Shown here: in pieces, positions 34,469 to 43,559 of the stretch
Layout of the letters: each line of letters opens with the position of its first letter
Position numbering within the stretch: the first letter of the stretch is position 1
Source: CAWBRT01 sp963832365
GTDB taxonomy: Bacteria > Acidobacteriota > Terriglobia > Terriglobales > Acidobacteriaceae
Length of the DNA stretch: 64,000 nt
NCBI GenBank assembly: GCA_963832365.1
Contig: CAWHUL010000005.1
Location: 1-64,000, forward strand
Reading direction: 5' to 3'
Notes under the pieces: model-generated
Database searches by the model: none
What the model was told of the DNA's origin: nothing
The model's input: the letters and a program-made list of their open reading frames with translations, nothing else
Position numbers and translations under genes: made by a program

Positions 34469-34828
34469 GTGAGACGAATCAGCGGGATCTTTCTACTTGT
34501 TCTGGGTTTGGCGGTAGTGATGTGCGCACAGAACTCGAACACGGCAAAGGAAATGAATGGCACCCTTTGCGACTCCCGGTGTGTCACACAGCAGGGGAAC
34601 GTAGCCACGTGTAACACCACATGCACTAAGAAGAGTGGAGTCGCCGTATTCGTCGATGATCAAGGCAGTGTCCAGCGAATCGCCAACCAAGACATATGCA
34701 AATCACACATGAACAAGCACGTGAAGATGATGGCTGTGCCTGAAAACCCGAAGATCTTCCCGACTGCAGATCCACGAGAGGACTGGCTCCGCATTCAGGA
34801 TCTGCAGGATATGGCTCCCAAAAATTAG
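34469..34828 (+). CDS. Exported cysteine-containing hypothetical protein
   Basis: The 119-residue protein has a signal peptide (SGIFLLVLGLAVVMCA, cleavage near AQ) and four cysteines arranged as two CxxxC pairs (CDSRC, CNTTC) plus a later single Cys (DICKSHM). This suggests disulfide bonds or metal binding in the periplasm. The Cys in VVMCAQ sits near a lipobox but has Met at the -1 position, so lipidation is doubtful. The GTG start follows GGAGGTG. It may belong to the group of secreted Acidobacteriota proteins with the NGTLCDS-type core; no function is known. Confidence 0.7.
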   Translation: MRRISGIFLLVLGLAVVMCAQNSNTAKEMNGTLCDSRCVTQQGNVATCNTTCTKKSGVAVFVDDQGSVQRIANQDICKSHMNKHVKMMAVPENPKIFPTADPREDWLRIQDLQDMAPKN

Positions 34829-35118
34829 CTCCCAAACGCCGTGGCATGGCTCCGGCTGCAGACCGGCGTCACCAGGTGCGTGCGCGAGGTACAGAACTCA
34901 ACCCTAATAGCTTGCGGATCCCTCGCCACTCTCGCCCGAAAAGAATCGCCGAAATCGGCGCCCCTTATGATTTGTGATCACAAGCCGACGATCCGCTTAG
35001 TGGAGCAGGTGCCGCGCCGGCAGCGGCGAGTGGCTGGAAAAGCCATGAGGTGCACATTACACTAGCCTTGGCAGAAGGAGCATTCGGTGTACGTCCGATA
35101 CGGATGAGCCGCTAAGGA

Positions 35119-36057
35119 ATGGCGAACGAAAAAGAACGCTGCGCCAAGGCGAAGGAATTCCAGCGGATCGACGCGGCCTTTCGCACGGGTGACCTGGATG
35201 CGTTGCGCGCGGCAGTCAACGATCCCACGGTGATACCGAACGGCCGGATGCCGGACACCATCGGAGCTTGCCTGGTTTACGCAATCTATCACAGCCCTCT
35301 TGCATTCATCCGCACACTGCTGGAGATTGGAGCCGACCCGAATGCTCCCGTGGACGACGGCTTCCCACCGCTCATTGCAGCGCTGAGCTGCACGCTTGAT
35401 GTGCCAGGCGCGAAAAGACGCACAGACGTAGATGACATCCTGCGACTGTTGTTACGGTTTGGCGCGGATCCGAACCAACGCGGCATCAACGATTACACGC
35501 CGCTCCACCAGGCCGTCGTTGCGCGTGACGCGCTTGCCATCCAAATCCTCCTCGAAGGCGGTGCGGATCCTGAACTACGTACGCGGATCGACGAGTGCGA
35601 GACGCCGCTCGAAATGGCAACGGTGGCTGGCTTAACGGCAATTGCGGAGATACTTGGGCGCAAGGGTGAACCGCTTCTCCGGCGCCTGAGATCCGGTTTG
35701 AAGCTGCTCGTTGACATATCCGGAACCGGGGACTTGGTGCGCCGACAGCACAAGTACCGAATCCGCCTTCGTCTGTGGCTGAACCGGGGAGAAGCGATTC
35801 GATGGCAGACTGCCTGGGGGCCTGTGGATCTCGCGCGGCTCGAAGACAACGGCGAAACATTGATAACCGAGATACGAATTGACCGCCGTTCACTTATCAA
35901 CGGCTTGTTTTATGGCGTCGAAGGCATGAGAGTCGGAGGAACGCGCAGGCTGGAGATTGCGCCACATCTGGCTTACGGAGACCGAGGAATTCCGGGAGTT
36001 GTTCCCGCTGGTGCCATGCTGATCGCCGAAATCGCGATACTAGAGGGTTGCGACTAG
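35119..36057 (+). CDS. Ankyrin-repeat and FKBP-type isomerase fusion
   Basis: Residues about 15-190 of this 312-residue protein form four or five ankyrin repeats (IRTLLEIGADPNAPVDDGFP, ILRLLLRFGADPNQRGINDY, TPLHQAVVARDALAIQILLE). Residues about 195-312 form an FKBP-like domain, best seen in the C-terminal half (LINGLFYGVEGMRVGGTRRL, IAPHLAYGDRGIPGVVPAGA, MLIAEIAILEG). The usual FD substrate-pocket strand is altered. Ankyrin repeats bind proteins and FKBP domains catalyse prolyl isomerisation, so a targeted folding factor is a fair guess. No signal peptide is seen, so it is cytoplasmic. Confidence 0.82.
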   Translation: MANEKERCAKAKEFQRIDAAFRTGDLDALRAAVNDPTVIPNGRMPDTIGACLVYAIYHSPLAFIRTLLEIGADPNAPVDDGFPPLIAALSCTLDVPGAKRRTDVDDILRLLLRFGADPNQRGINDYTPLHQAVVARDALAIQILLEGGADPELRTRIDECETPLEMATVAGLTAIAEILGRKGEPLLRRLRSGLKLLVDISGTGDLVRRQHKYRIRLRLWLNRGEAIRWQTAWGPVDLARLEDNGETLITEIRIDRRSLINGLFYGVEGMRVGGTRRLEIAPHLAYGDRGIPGVVPAGAMLIAEIAILEGCD

Positions 36058-36381
36058 ATCGCCGACTCGACAAAATCATCGGAGCCGCAATGTTTCCGGT
36101 CGGAACCAGACGGAAGCGAGTTCGTGGGTTTATCGGCCTGACCGATCGGGGGGGGAATATGAACCAATCAAATGGTTCAAGCGATCAGATTTGTCTTCGT
36201 GCTCGAAACCGGATTTCTGTCGTGTCACGAGCAATCCGGAAGTTAGTCGCCGGTTTTCGGGATTCGTACCGAGAAACGCCGCAGGATGAAACAGACCCAG
36301 ACGGCGATCTGAATCATGCTATTTCGAGGCGGCTTCTTCTAAAGCTCAATTCTCGATCCTTTTTGCCGTCTGGTCCCGCGC
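36058..36381. other. Gap between convergent genes, nothing recognised
   Basis: About 320 bases separate the stop of the ankyrin-FKBP gene from the stop of the minus-strand selO gene. A G-rich run lies at about 36149-36156. No gene, clear terminator hairpin or RNA was recognised. Confidence 0.4.
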
Positions 36382-37925
36382 TTACGTCCCGCAGAAAGTC
36401 TGGCGGACGCACTCCTCGGGGCGGGCTGGCGTGGCATACCGCTCCAGGGTCGGCCTGTCCTCATAGGGGCGTGACACGACGTCCAGCAATTCCTCGAACG
36501 GCTGGAGGTCCTGTCGCCAGACGGCGGCATCGAGCGCCGCTTCCACCACGTGGTTGCGTGGAATGAAAGCCGGATTTACCGCACGCATGGCTGCAGCACG
36601 TGCCTGCCCCGAGCCTGGCTCTTCATTCAGGCGACGGCGCCATGCGGAAGCCCACGAGTCATAATCGTTGGGGTCGTCGAACAGCGCGCGTGCTCCACCG
36701 TCGCCTTCGGGTCCTGCCGCGGCACCACACAGCCGGCGGAAGGTTAGGGTGAAGTCGGCCCGATTGGCGGACATGCGCTTTAGCAGGTCTTCAGCAAGCC
36801 CTGCATCGCTTTCGCGCTCCGTGAAAAGGCCAAGCTTGCGCCGCAGGCCGGCATTGCGAGCTGCCTCGAATTGCGGCTCAAACGCGGCGAGGGCTTCGTT
36901 GGCCGAGGCCAGCGCAGCCTCTTCGTTCGCCGTCTCCTGCTCCAGAACGGGCAGCAGTGCCTCGGCGAGTCGCGCCAGATTCCAGTGTGCGGCAGGGGGC
37001 TGGTTGCCGTAGGCATAGCGTCACCATGGTCAATGGAGCTGAACACCATGGCCGGATCGTATGCCTCCATGAAGGCACAGGGGCCATAATCGATTGTCTC
37101 GCCAGAGATGGAGGTGTTGTCGGTGTTCATCACGCCATGGATGAAGCCGAGGAGCATCCACTGCGCGACCAGGCGCGCCTGCCTTGCGATCACGCCATCC
37201 AGCAGAGCCCGGTACGGCAGCTTCGCCGGCGCGGCCTCGGGATAGTGCCGGGCGATCGCATGGTCCGCCAGCCTGCGAATCCCTTCCGTGTCGCCTCGTG
37301 CGGCAAAATACTGGAAGGTGCCCACGCGTAGGTGGCTCGCCGCTACCCGGGTCAGTACGGCTCCAGGCAAGGCTGTTTCGCGCAGCACTCGTTCTCCTGT
37401 CGTCACCGCAGCCAAAGCCCGGGTAGTCGGCACGCCAAGGGCTGCCATGGCCTCGCTAACGATGTACTCGCGCAATACCGGACCGAGTGCGGCTCTGCCG
37501 TCGCCACCTCGGGAGAAAGGGGTCGGACCGGAGCCTTTGAGCTGGATGTCGTACCGCACACCGTCACGCGCCATCACTTCTCCCAGCAGAATGGCGCGGC
37601 CGTCGCCGAGTTGAGGCACGAAAGACCCGAACTGGTGTCCGGCATAAGCGAGCGCCAGAGGCTCGGCTCCTTCGGCCACGCGATTGCCGGCCAGGATCTC
37701 CACGCCGCGTGCGCTCGCCAGAGCGTCCGGATCCAGCCCCAGGTTCCGGGCCAGTTCCACATTCAGCCTTATCAGACGCGGGGCTGCCACCGGGGTCGGA
37801 TCCAGGCGTGCGTAGAAGCGCTCCGGCAACCGCGCATAGGTGTTTTCGAAGCCGAACCGGACGGACGGATGGTCCGAGTCGGAGATGGCAGGCGACGCGA
37901 TCAGGGATGCATCCGATGAACTCAT
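36382..37925 (-). pseudogene. selO: SelO protein adenylyltransferase, one-base frameshift
   Basis: The gene encodes a SelO/YdiU-family pseudokinase-fold enzyme that transfers AMP to protein hydroxyls in redox control. The N-terminal part carries YAGHQFGSFVPQLGDGRA, the ATP-binding DIQLKGSGPTPFSRGGDGRA and the metal-site HGVMNTDN and DYGPCAFME motifs. At about 37020 the expected DHGGRYAYGNQP segment is broken by loss of one base. The rest continues in the next frame (NQPPAAHWNLARLAEALL ... DAAVWRQDLQPFEELL). All conserved parts are present, so the shift may be a sequencing error; otherwise the gene is recently dead. Confidence 0.88.
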
Positions 37926-38197
37926 GATCTATTGGATGTGAGCATATTGTTTTCGTTGCGGCTCAGATATCGGGCACCCCATTCTCAAATAGGTGCCTGT
38001 GTCAGCGACGACAACGGCGTTCACGGTTAAAGATGCGTTCCCCTCTGTGCCAACATCAGTGATATCTCGGCTGCAAGCAGCGATTCCGGAACGCTTTCGT
38101 TAAGAAGTGGCCTTTGCTGACGCTTTTCTAGCCGACGTCAAACCCTGCGAGTTACCTCGCCCATCTGACCCAAGACGGAGAAACGAAAGGGGAGACC

Positions 38198-40015
38198 ATG
38201 TCCAATCCTTGGAATGGAAAAGTTGTCCTCGAGACGTTTTGGTGGAATTGCTGGAATGGCAACTATCCGTTTGACTGGTATACCTATCTCGCGAAGCTTG
38301 CGCCGCGGCTTGCTGCGATGGGATTCGACGGCATCTGGACCCCGCCGCCATGCAAGGACACGAATGCCCAAAACAACATGGGCTATACTCCGTACGACCA
38401 CTACGATATTGGCCAGAAGGATCAGAGAGGTGCCATCGGCACGCGCTTTGGCACGATGGACTCTTTCCTTCGTCTGGTGGCTGTCGCTCATGCCAATGGC
38501 CTTGAGGTTTATCCGGACATCGTACTCGACCACTGTGCGGGCGGCGATTCCGACCCCTCTTCGCCATTCCAGTCGGGAAGCCAGCAATTTACGAGTTTCC
38601 ATCTGAACGGATATGGGGGAAGCGGAACGGGCCGCTGGCCGAAGAACTGGCTTGACTTCCATTACAACCCCCAACACTGGCATCCCCTTGGAGACTGGAC
38701 TCCCAGCCCTGCGAACAGCTTCGGTGCGGACTTCTGCTACCAAGGCCGATGCAGCGATTCCGGCAACGCCAATCCCAACTGCGCAGCGCGGAGCAATGCC
38801 CGAGCCTGGTTCACGTGGTTTGTAAAACAAACGGGGATCGACGGCTTTCGTTTTGACGATGTCGACGGCTATCCGCCGGAGGTAGTCGAGGACATTGTGT
38901 ACAACGCGATGGGAAGCGGCTTGGAGTATTTTGCGGTAGGCGAATACGTGACTGGTTCACAAAGCACCGTGGACGCCTGGGCTGATGCCACCCTAAATCG
39001 CTGTGGGACCTTCGACTATCCGCTGCGCTTTGCCCTAGCCAACCTGGTCCAGTCAGGCGGCTACTGCGACGTGGGCAATTTGCCGAGCCAGCAGCAGCAG
39101 AACCGCTTCAAGACCGTACCGTTTGTGAATAATCACGACACGGCCGACAACCAGATTCAACCATTGCTCGACCCCGACAATCCTCGTATGCCGTTGGCCT
39201 ACGCCGTTGCCATGACCGTAGACGGCAGTCCTCAACTTTATTATGAGGATCTTTTCCGGAACGTTTCTCCCTGGGTCGTCAGCACGACAGCAAACGCAAT
39301 ATCGACTCGCCCGTGGCTTGAAAATCTGGTCTGGTGCCATCAGAAGCTTGCTTTCAAGAGCGGCGATTACTTTGTCCGCTACCAGAACTCTCAGCAGCTT
39401 CTCATCCTGGAGCGTGGAGCACGCGCCATCGTGGTTATCAACAACGATGGCGTTTCGTGGCACAGCGCATGGATCTCGACCGCCTTCTTCCCCAACACTC
39501 AGCTTCACGATTACAGCGGCACCTGCTCCGGCGATATTTGGACCAACGCGGATGGCTGGGTGTACATCAATCAGCCGCCACTCTCTTACTCTGTTTGGGG
39601 TGCGGCGGGCGTTACCGGGGGCTTCGCTCCGGCGCCACGTCGCACCGTCCAGCAATTCGAAATGGACGATGACCTGGGCGATAACAACCCGACCTTCGGG
39701 TATGGGGGCAAGGCCGTACCCGGCGCATTTCGCGTCGCGGGCGCGATATGGCCGGCTGCCGCTTCGCAGGTCAATGTCTCTGTCTATGCGGACGCAGCAC
39801 AGCAGGTTGATTTCGAATTTCTCATGCCCGGGAGCGCTCCGATCGCCTCGCCAAGCGGAACAGCCGGCCCCCTTGCCCCCCTTGCCTTTAGCGCCAATGT
39901 GGCCGTTGAGGGCCGACACATTCTTCAGGCTAGGCTCTCGACTGCCGGCGCCACTCCATCCCGCCTCTACGTCAAGGTGGATTACATGGGGCCTGCGCAG
40001 TCAACACTGTTCTAG
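38198..40015 (+). CDS. GH13 alpha-amylase-family glycosidase
   Basis: The 605-residue enzyme has the (beta/alpha)8 alpha-amylase domain with region I YPDIVLDH, region II GFRFDDVDGY (nucleophile D220), region III VGEYV (acid/base E249) and region IV VNNHDT (D314). A beta-rich domain follows from about residue 390, and a C-terminal beta-sandwich about 490-605. Such enzymes cleave alpha-1,4-glucans. No signal peptide is visible, so the enzyme is probably cytoplasmic unless exported otherwise. The ATG follows AAAGGGGAG. Neighbours are unrelated and it appears monocistronic; the 270 bases upstream hold no gene. Confidence 0.92.
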   Translation: MSNPWNGKVVLETFWWNCWNGNYPFDWYTYLAKLAPRLAAMGFDGIWTPPPCKDTNAQNNMGYTPYDHYDIGQKDQRGAIGTRFGTMDSFLRLVAVAHANGLEVYPDIVLDHCAGGDSDPSSPFQSGSQQFTSFHLNGYGGSGTGRWPKNWLDFHYNPQHWHPLGDWTPSPANSFGADFCYQGRCSDSGNANPNCAARSNARAWFTWFVKQTGIDGFRFDDVDGYPPEVVEDIVYNAMGSGLEYFAVGEYVTGSQSTVDAWADATLNRCGTFDYPLRFALANLVQSGGYCDVGNLPSQQQQNRFKTVPFVNNHDTADNQIQPLLDPDNPRMPLAYAVAMTVDGSPQLYYEDLFRNVSPWVVSTTANAISTRPWLENLVWCHQKLAFKSGDYFVRYQNSQQLLILERGARAIVVINNDGVSWHSAWISTAFFPNTQLHDYSGTCSGDIWTNADGWVYINQPPLSYSVWGAAGVTGGFAPAPRRTVQQFEMDDDLGDNNPTFGYGGKAVPGAFRVAGAIWPAAASQVNVSVYADAAQQVDFEFLMPGSAPIASPSGTAGPLAPLAFSANVAVEGRHILQARLSTAGATPSRLYVKVDYMGPAQSTLF

Positions 40016-40268
40016 TTGGCATTGGATTACTGAGGGTTTGTCGGAGCGCGAGTTGCAGAATCTCGAAGCGGCGTTCCTTACGAGCAGCCGCTACGAGTGG
40101 CGGACCTGGGAAATGGCCTGGACGATGGAACACTGGCAAGTCTGACCGGGGTGCAAACGACAGGGGAGGGTACGAACTAGCACAGTCTGCGTAAAGACAT
40201 GCTGCTTTCTTGATCGCCAATGATCTGGATTCCCTCAAACCGAGAGCAGCTTGTTTGATGCCGGTCGT

Positions 40269-40633
40269 GCTGTTCGCAATTTTGAGGGTCTCCGGGTTCA
40301 CAGGGCGCATCTGAGAACGCGGAGTGAATATGGCTGAGAAAAGACGAAGCCAAAACGATGAACTCGGCTCAGAGTCAGCCGGACAATCTGGCGACATTCA
40401 GCAGGTGCCGAATGCCCCTGAAGCAGATTCTGAGAGCGTGGAGGAATTGGTGGAAGAGGGCAACGCCTTCGAAGCCGATGCTGTCCTGGGGGTGGAAGAC
40501 GCCAAGGATCCTGACGTTTCTGAGGTGACCACGCGCCAAGTGCCGGAAGACGATGTCCCCGCCGAGTACTTGAACGACGAGGACGAGCACGTCGCATAAC
40601 GCGCTAATACTCTGCCTATCTGGCCGCCGATGG
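40269..40633. repeat. Short dispersed duplication, copy 2
   Basis: This copy of the 34103-34459 segment includes the identical leader (TTTTGAGGGTCTCCGGGTTC and beyond) and the intact small acidic protein gene. The left boundary is at the shared GCTGTTCG. The copies are in the same orientation, about 6.2 kb apart, flanking the selO and amylase genes. Confidence 0.9.
40330..40599 (+). CDS. Small acidic hypothetical protein (89 aa)
   Basis: The 89-residue protein is strongly acidic after a basic start (MAEKRRSQNDELGSESAGQS). It has runs such as EADSESVEELVEEGNAFEAD and a C-terminal EYLNDEDEHVA. It lacks hydrophobic core segments, so it is probably largely unstructured. The ATG is placed six bases after GGAG; an in-frame GTG lies two codons earlier. 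A frameshifted copy with the same leader lies at 34164-34433. The C-terminal pattern VPEDDVPAEYLNDED resembles conserved tails of acidic DUF proteins in this phylum, but no function is known. Confidence 0.7.
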   Translation: MAEKRRSQNDELGSESAGQSGDIQQVPNAPEADSESVEELVEEGNAFEADAVLGVEDAKDPDVSEVTTRQVPEDDVPAEYLNDEDEHVA

Positions 40634-40701
40634 GGTGTATGCCAACGCCCGAAGAACCACAGCCGGCGAATCTAAAACTGACATGGGAGGGGCTGCAGGC
40701 G

Positions 40702-41367
40702 ATGAAGCTTGTCTCGGTGAACATAGGGCTTCCCCGCGAAGTGATATGGCACGGTAGGAGTGTAACCACAGGGATCTTCAAACAGCCGGTCCCGGGTCGC
40801 GTCGCGTTGCGCAAGCTCAATTTGGACGGCGACCGTCAGGCAGATCTCACAGTCCACGGTGGACAGTATAAGGCCGTTTACTGCTACCCGATCGCACACT
40901 ACGACTACTGGAAAAGAGCGCTGCCGGGCCGGGAGTTGCCGATCGGCATTTTCGGCGAGAACTTCACAACCGATGGCTTGCTGGAAGACTCAGTCTATCT
41001 TGGCGACCAGGTCTCTATCGGTTCTGCAGAAGTAATCGTAACGCAGCCTCGTCTTCCTTGTTACAAACTCGGCGTGAGATTTCAGTCCGATGACATGGTG
41101 AAGCGGTTCCTGGCGAGTGGGCGGACGGGTTTCTACCTAGCCGTCAGCCGCGAAGGCGAAGTCGGTGCCGGCGACGAGATGAGAGTGATTGGTCGTGATC
41201 CAAATGGCATTCCAGTTTCGGAAGTCACTCGACTGTATATCGCGAAAAAGTACGCTGAGAACGACGTGACTTCGGTGCGCCGCGCCCTGCGAGTTGCCGC
41301 ATTGCCGGACAGTTGGAAGGATTACTTCCGGGATCGCCTGCAGAGGATGCGCACTGCAGTCGCATGA
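40702..41367 (+). CDS. MOSC-domain protein (YiiM-like)
   Basis: The 221-residue protein has the MOSC fold of molybdenum cofactor sulfurase C-terminal domains. Its motifs are DGDRQADLTVHGGQYKAVY, GIFGENFTTDGL and the conserved cysteine in QPRLPCYKLG. The C-terminal helical extension is typical of YiiM, which helps detoxify N-hydroxylated bases together with molybdenum enzymes. A role in Moco-dependent reduction is therefore likely but not shown. The start is the ATG before KLVSVNIGLP; an earlier ATG at 40630 adds 24 residues with no similarity to the family. Confidence 0.85.
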   Translation: MKLVSVNIGLPREVIWHGRSVTTGIFKQPVPGRVALRKLNLDGDRQADLTVHGGQYKAVYCYPIAHYDYWKRALPGRELPIGIFGENFTTDGLLEDSVYLGDQVSIGSAEVIVTQPRLPCYKLGVRFQSDDMVKRFLASGRTGFYLAVSREGEVGAGDEMRVIGRDPNGIPVSEVTRLYIAKKYAENDVTSVRRALRVAALPDSWKDYFRDRLQRMRTAVA

Positions 41368-41567
41368 CGGGCTAACCTGGAGTTGGCCGGACCCAAGCCG
41401 CTTCCGTTACTAATCCAGCCTCGATGAGTGCATCAGCGATCATGCGCTCGGTAGTAATGCTTTTATCATCTTTCCGAACTGCTATCGAACCAGAAGAGGC
41501 TTCCACTTGCGGAGGTTGCAGGTTACGCTGAGCGCAGCTAAATTAGGTGCGAGAGTTGGAGCTGTAC

Positions 41568-42002
41568 ATGAAAAGGCCCGTCCCGGTGGAATCTGCCTCT
41601 GCATTCATCGACGAGAAGATCAAGGAACTTGGAGACTGGCGCGGGAAGACGCTCGCGAAAGTGCGCGAAATCATACACGAGGCAGACCCTGAGATCGTCG
41701 AAGAGTGGAAGTGGATGGGGACTCCCGTCTTGTCCCACGGCGGCATCGTCTGCACGGGAGAGACGTACAAGAACGTCGTCAAGATGACATTTGCCAAGGG
41801 AGCTGCGTTGAAGGACCCTTCAGGTCTATTCAACTCCAGCCTCGACGGGAATGTCAGGCGCGCCATCGACATCCACGAAGGCGACAAGGTCGATGAGGCG
41901 GCCTTGAAGGATCTCATCCGCGCTGCAGTGGCGCTCAATCTCAAGGGCAAGAGCAAGCCGAAGCCCCGGGTAGACTTGACCCCGGTGATGTCACTTTCAT
42001 GA
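41568..42002 (+). CDS. DUF1801-family protein
   Basis: The 144-residue protein matches the DUF1801 (YdhG/YjhX-like) layout: a helix IDEKIKELGDWRGKTLAKVR, EIIHEADPEIVEEWKWMGTP with its invariant Trp pair, then strands around VCTGETYKNVVKMTFAKGAA and a LFNSSLDGNVRRAIDIHEGD segment. The family is cytoplasmic and widespread; its function is unknown. The ATG at 41568 follows GGAG; an earlier GTG adds seven residues. The C-terminus (RVDLTPVMSLS) differs from the usual Lys-rich tail and may reflect a shift near the end. Confidence 0.8.
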   Translation: MKRPVPVESASAFIDEKIKELGDWRGKTLAKVREIIHEADPEIVEEWKWMGTPVLSHGGIVCTGETYKNVVKMTFAKGAALKDPSGLFNSSLDGNVRRAIDIHEGDKVDEAALKDLIRAAVALNLKGKSKPKPRVDLTPVMSLS

Positions 42003-42143
42003 GCGAGCCTGACGGCTGGCACGGGCGCCTCACGGCGCGTTTTCAGCTATTCCTCGTAAAGCATTGGTGGCACTATCATCGAATGAGCATGCAAGATGCA
42101 TCCTATTGCACGGCAGCAGTATCGGTTTCCGCGGTGAGATTGG

Positions 42144-43559
42144 ATGGCAACGGTTATGTCTGAGCGATTTACATTCTCGGGCCTCAGCGAAGTGTTTGCC
42201 AAGGCAAACGAGGAGAAATCCGGCGATCGACTGGCCGGCATAGCTGCACGCTCAGAGCAAGAGCGCATTGCCGCCAAGCGTACGTTGGCTGACTTGCCTC
42301 TGCGAGACATCATCGCTCAGCCGCTGATCCGACCCGAAGCAGACGAAGTCAGCCGGTTACTGCAGGAGACGTGGGACGAAGCGGCGTTCCAACCTGTTTC
42401 TTCGCTGACCGTCGGTGAATTCCGGGAATACCTTCTGGATGACTCCACCACCGATTCCGCGATCAAGGCCATACACTGGGGCATCACGCCGGAAATTGCC
42501 GCCGCCGTAGTCAAACTTATGAGCAATCGCGACCTCGTCCTCGCGGGCTCGCGGATACGCAACATTACTCGATGCCGGAACACCATGGGGGAGCAAGGGG
42601 TACTTGGAATCCGACTGCAACCGAACCATCCGGCGGACGACCTAGCTGGCATCTTGCTTTCGACCATCGAGGGTCTGCTCTACGGGTGCGGCGACGCGGT
42701 CATCGGGGTGAATCCTGCGACAGACTCCGTCGAAGTGGTCTCCTCGATTCTGCATGCTCTCAACCGCCTGATCGCGGGGTACCAGATCCCGACGCAGTCT
42801 TGCTGCTTGGCACACATCACGACTCAACTCCAATGTCTCGAGCGTGGCGCACCGATCGACCTTCTGTTCCAATCGATTGCTGGAACGGAATCGGCCAACC
42901 GAAGCTTCGGCATCTCGCTTAACATGCTCCACGAAGGCCGTGAGCGCGTTCTCGAACACCACTCGGAACGCGACGTCGCTTGGGCTGGGACGCAAGTGAT
43001 GTACTTTGAAACCGGCCAGGGAAGCGCACTTTCGGCGGGGGCACATCACGGAATCGACCAACTCACGCTGGAGGCTCGTGCCTATGGCGTAGCCCGTGCC
43101 TTCGACCCATTCCTCGTCAACAGCGTCGTCGGCTTTATCGGGCCGGAATACCTCTACGACGAGCGCCAGATTATCCGCGCCGGCTTGGAAGATCATTTCA
43201 TGGGCAAACTTCTTGGACTGCCCATGGGATGCGACGTCTGCTACACCAACCACGCTGAGGCGGATCAGAATTCGGCGGATAATCTCATGCTTCTGCTGGC
43301 CGCCGCGGGCTGTAACTATTTCATGGGCGTGCCGTGCTCCGACGATGTCATGCTCAACTACCAGTCCACCAGCTATCACGATGCGATGGCGCTCCGCCGG
43401 CTCTTCCATTTGCGTCCGGCGCCGGAGTTCCTGGCGTGGTTGCACACGATGGGGATCTACCGTGACCTTGAGCCAGCGGCGGACGCATCGGACGCTCACA
43501 AGCAGCTAATGAGCGGTCTGGAATCGGCGTTGAAAGGCGTGGCCCTTGATGGCAGGTGA
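42144..43559 (+). CDS. eutB: Ethanolamine ammonia-lyase large subunit
   Basis: The 471-residue protein is EutB, the catalytic TIM-barrel subunit of the adenosylcobalamin-dependent enzyme that converts ethanolamine to acetaldehyde and ammonia. Characteristic segments are SNRDLVLAGSRIRNITRCRN, LGIRLQPNHPADD, ESANRSFGISLNMLHEGRE, YFETGQGSALSAGAHHG and MGCDVCYTNHAEADQNSADN. Its length fits the family. The gene overlaps eutC by 11 bases. No microcompartment shell, permease or reactivase genes accompany it, so it acts as a cytosolic two-gene unit. Confidence 0.95.
   Translation: MATVMSERFTFSGLSEVFAKANEEKSGDRLAGIAARSEQERIAAKRTLADLPLRDIIAQPLIRPEADEVSRLLQETWDEAAFQPVSSLTVGEFREYLLDDSTTDSAIKAIHWGITPEIAAAVVKLMSNRDLVLAGSRIRNITRCRNTMGEQGVLGIRLQPNHPADDLAGILLSTIEGLLYGCGDAVIGVNPATDSVEVVSSILHALNRLIAGYQIPTQSCCLAHITTQLQCLERGAPIDLLFQSIAGTESANRSFGISLNMLHEGRERVLEHHSERDVAWAGTQVMYFETGQGSALSAGAHHGIDQLTLEARAYGVARAFDPFLVNSVVGFIGPEYLYDERQIIRAGLEDHFMGKLLGLPMGCDVCYTNHAEADQNSADNLMLLLAAAGCNYFMGVPCSDDVMLNYQSTSYHDAMALRRLFHLRPAPEFLAWLHTMGIYRDLEPAADASDAHKQLMSGLESALKGVALDGR

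Noticed and set aside
36048..36566. 172-codon plus-strand frame between the ankyrin-FKBP gene and selO
   Set aside because: It overlaps the selO coding region antisense and lacks a ribosome-binding site or motif.
39053..39919. 288-codon minus-strand frame opposite the amylase
   Set aside because: It is antisense to the GH13 gene, whose catalytic motifs are all in the plus-strand frame.
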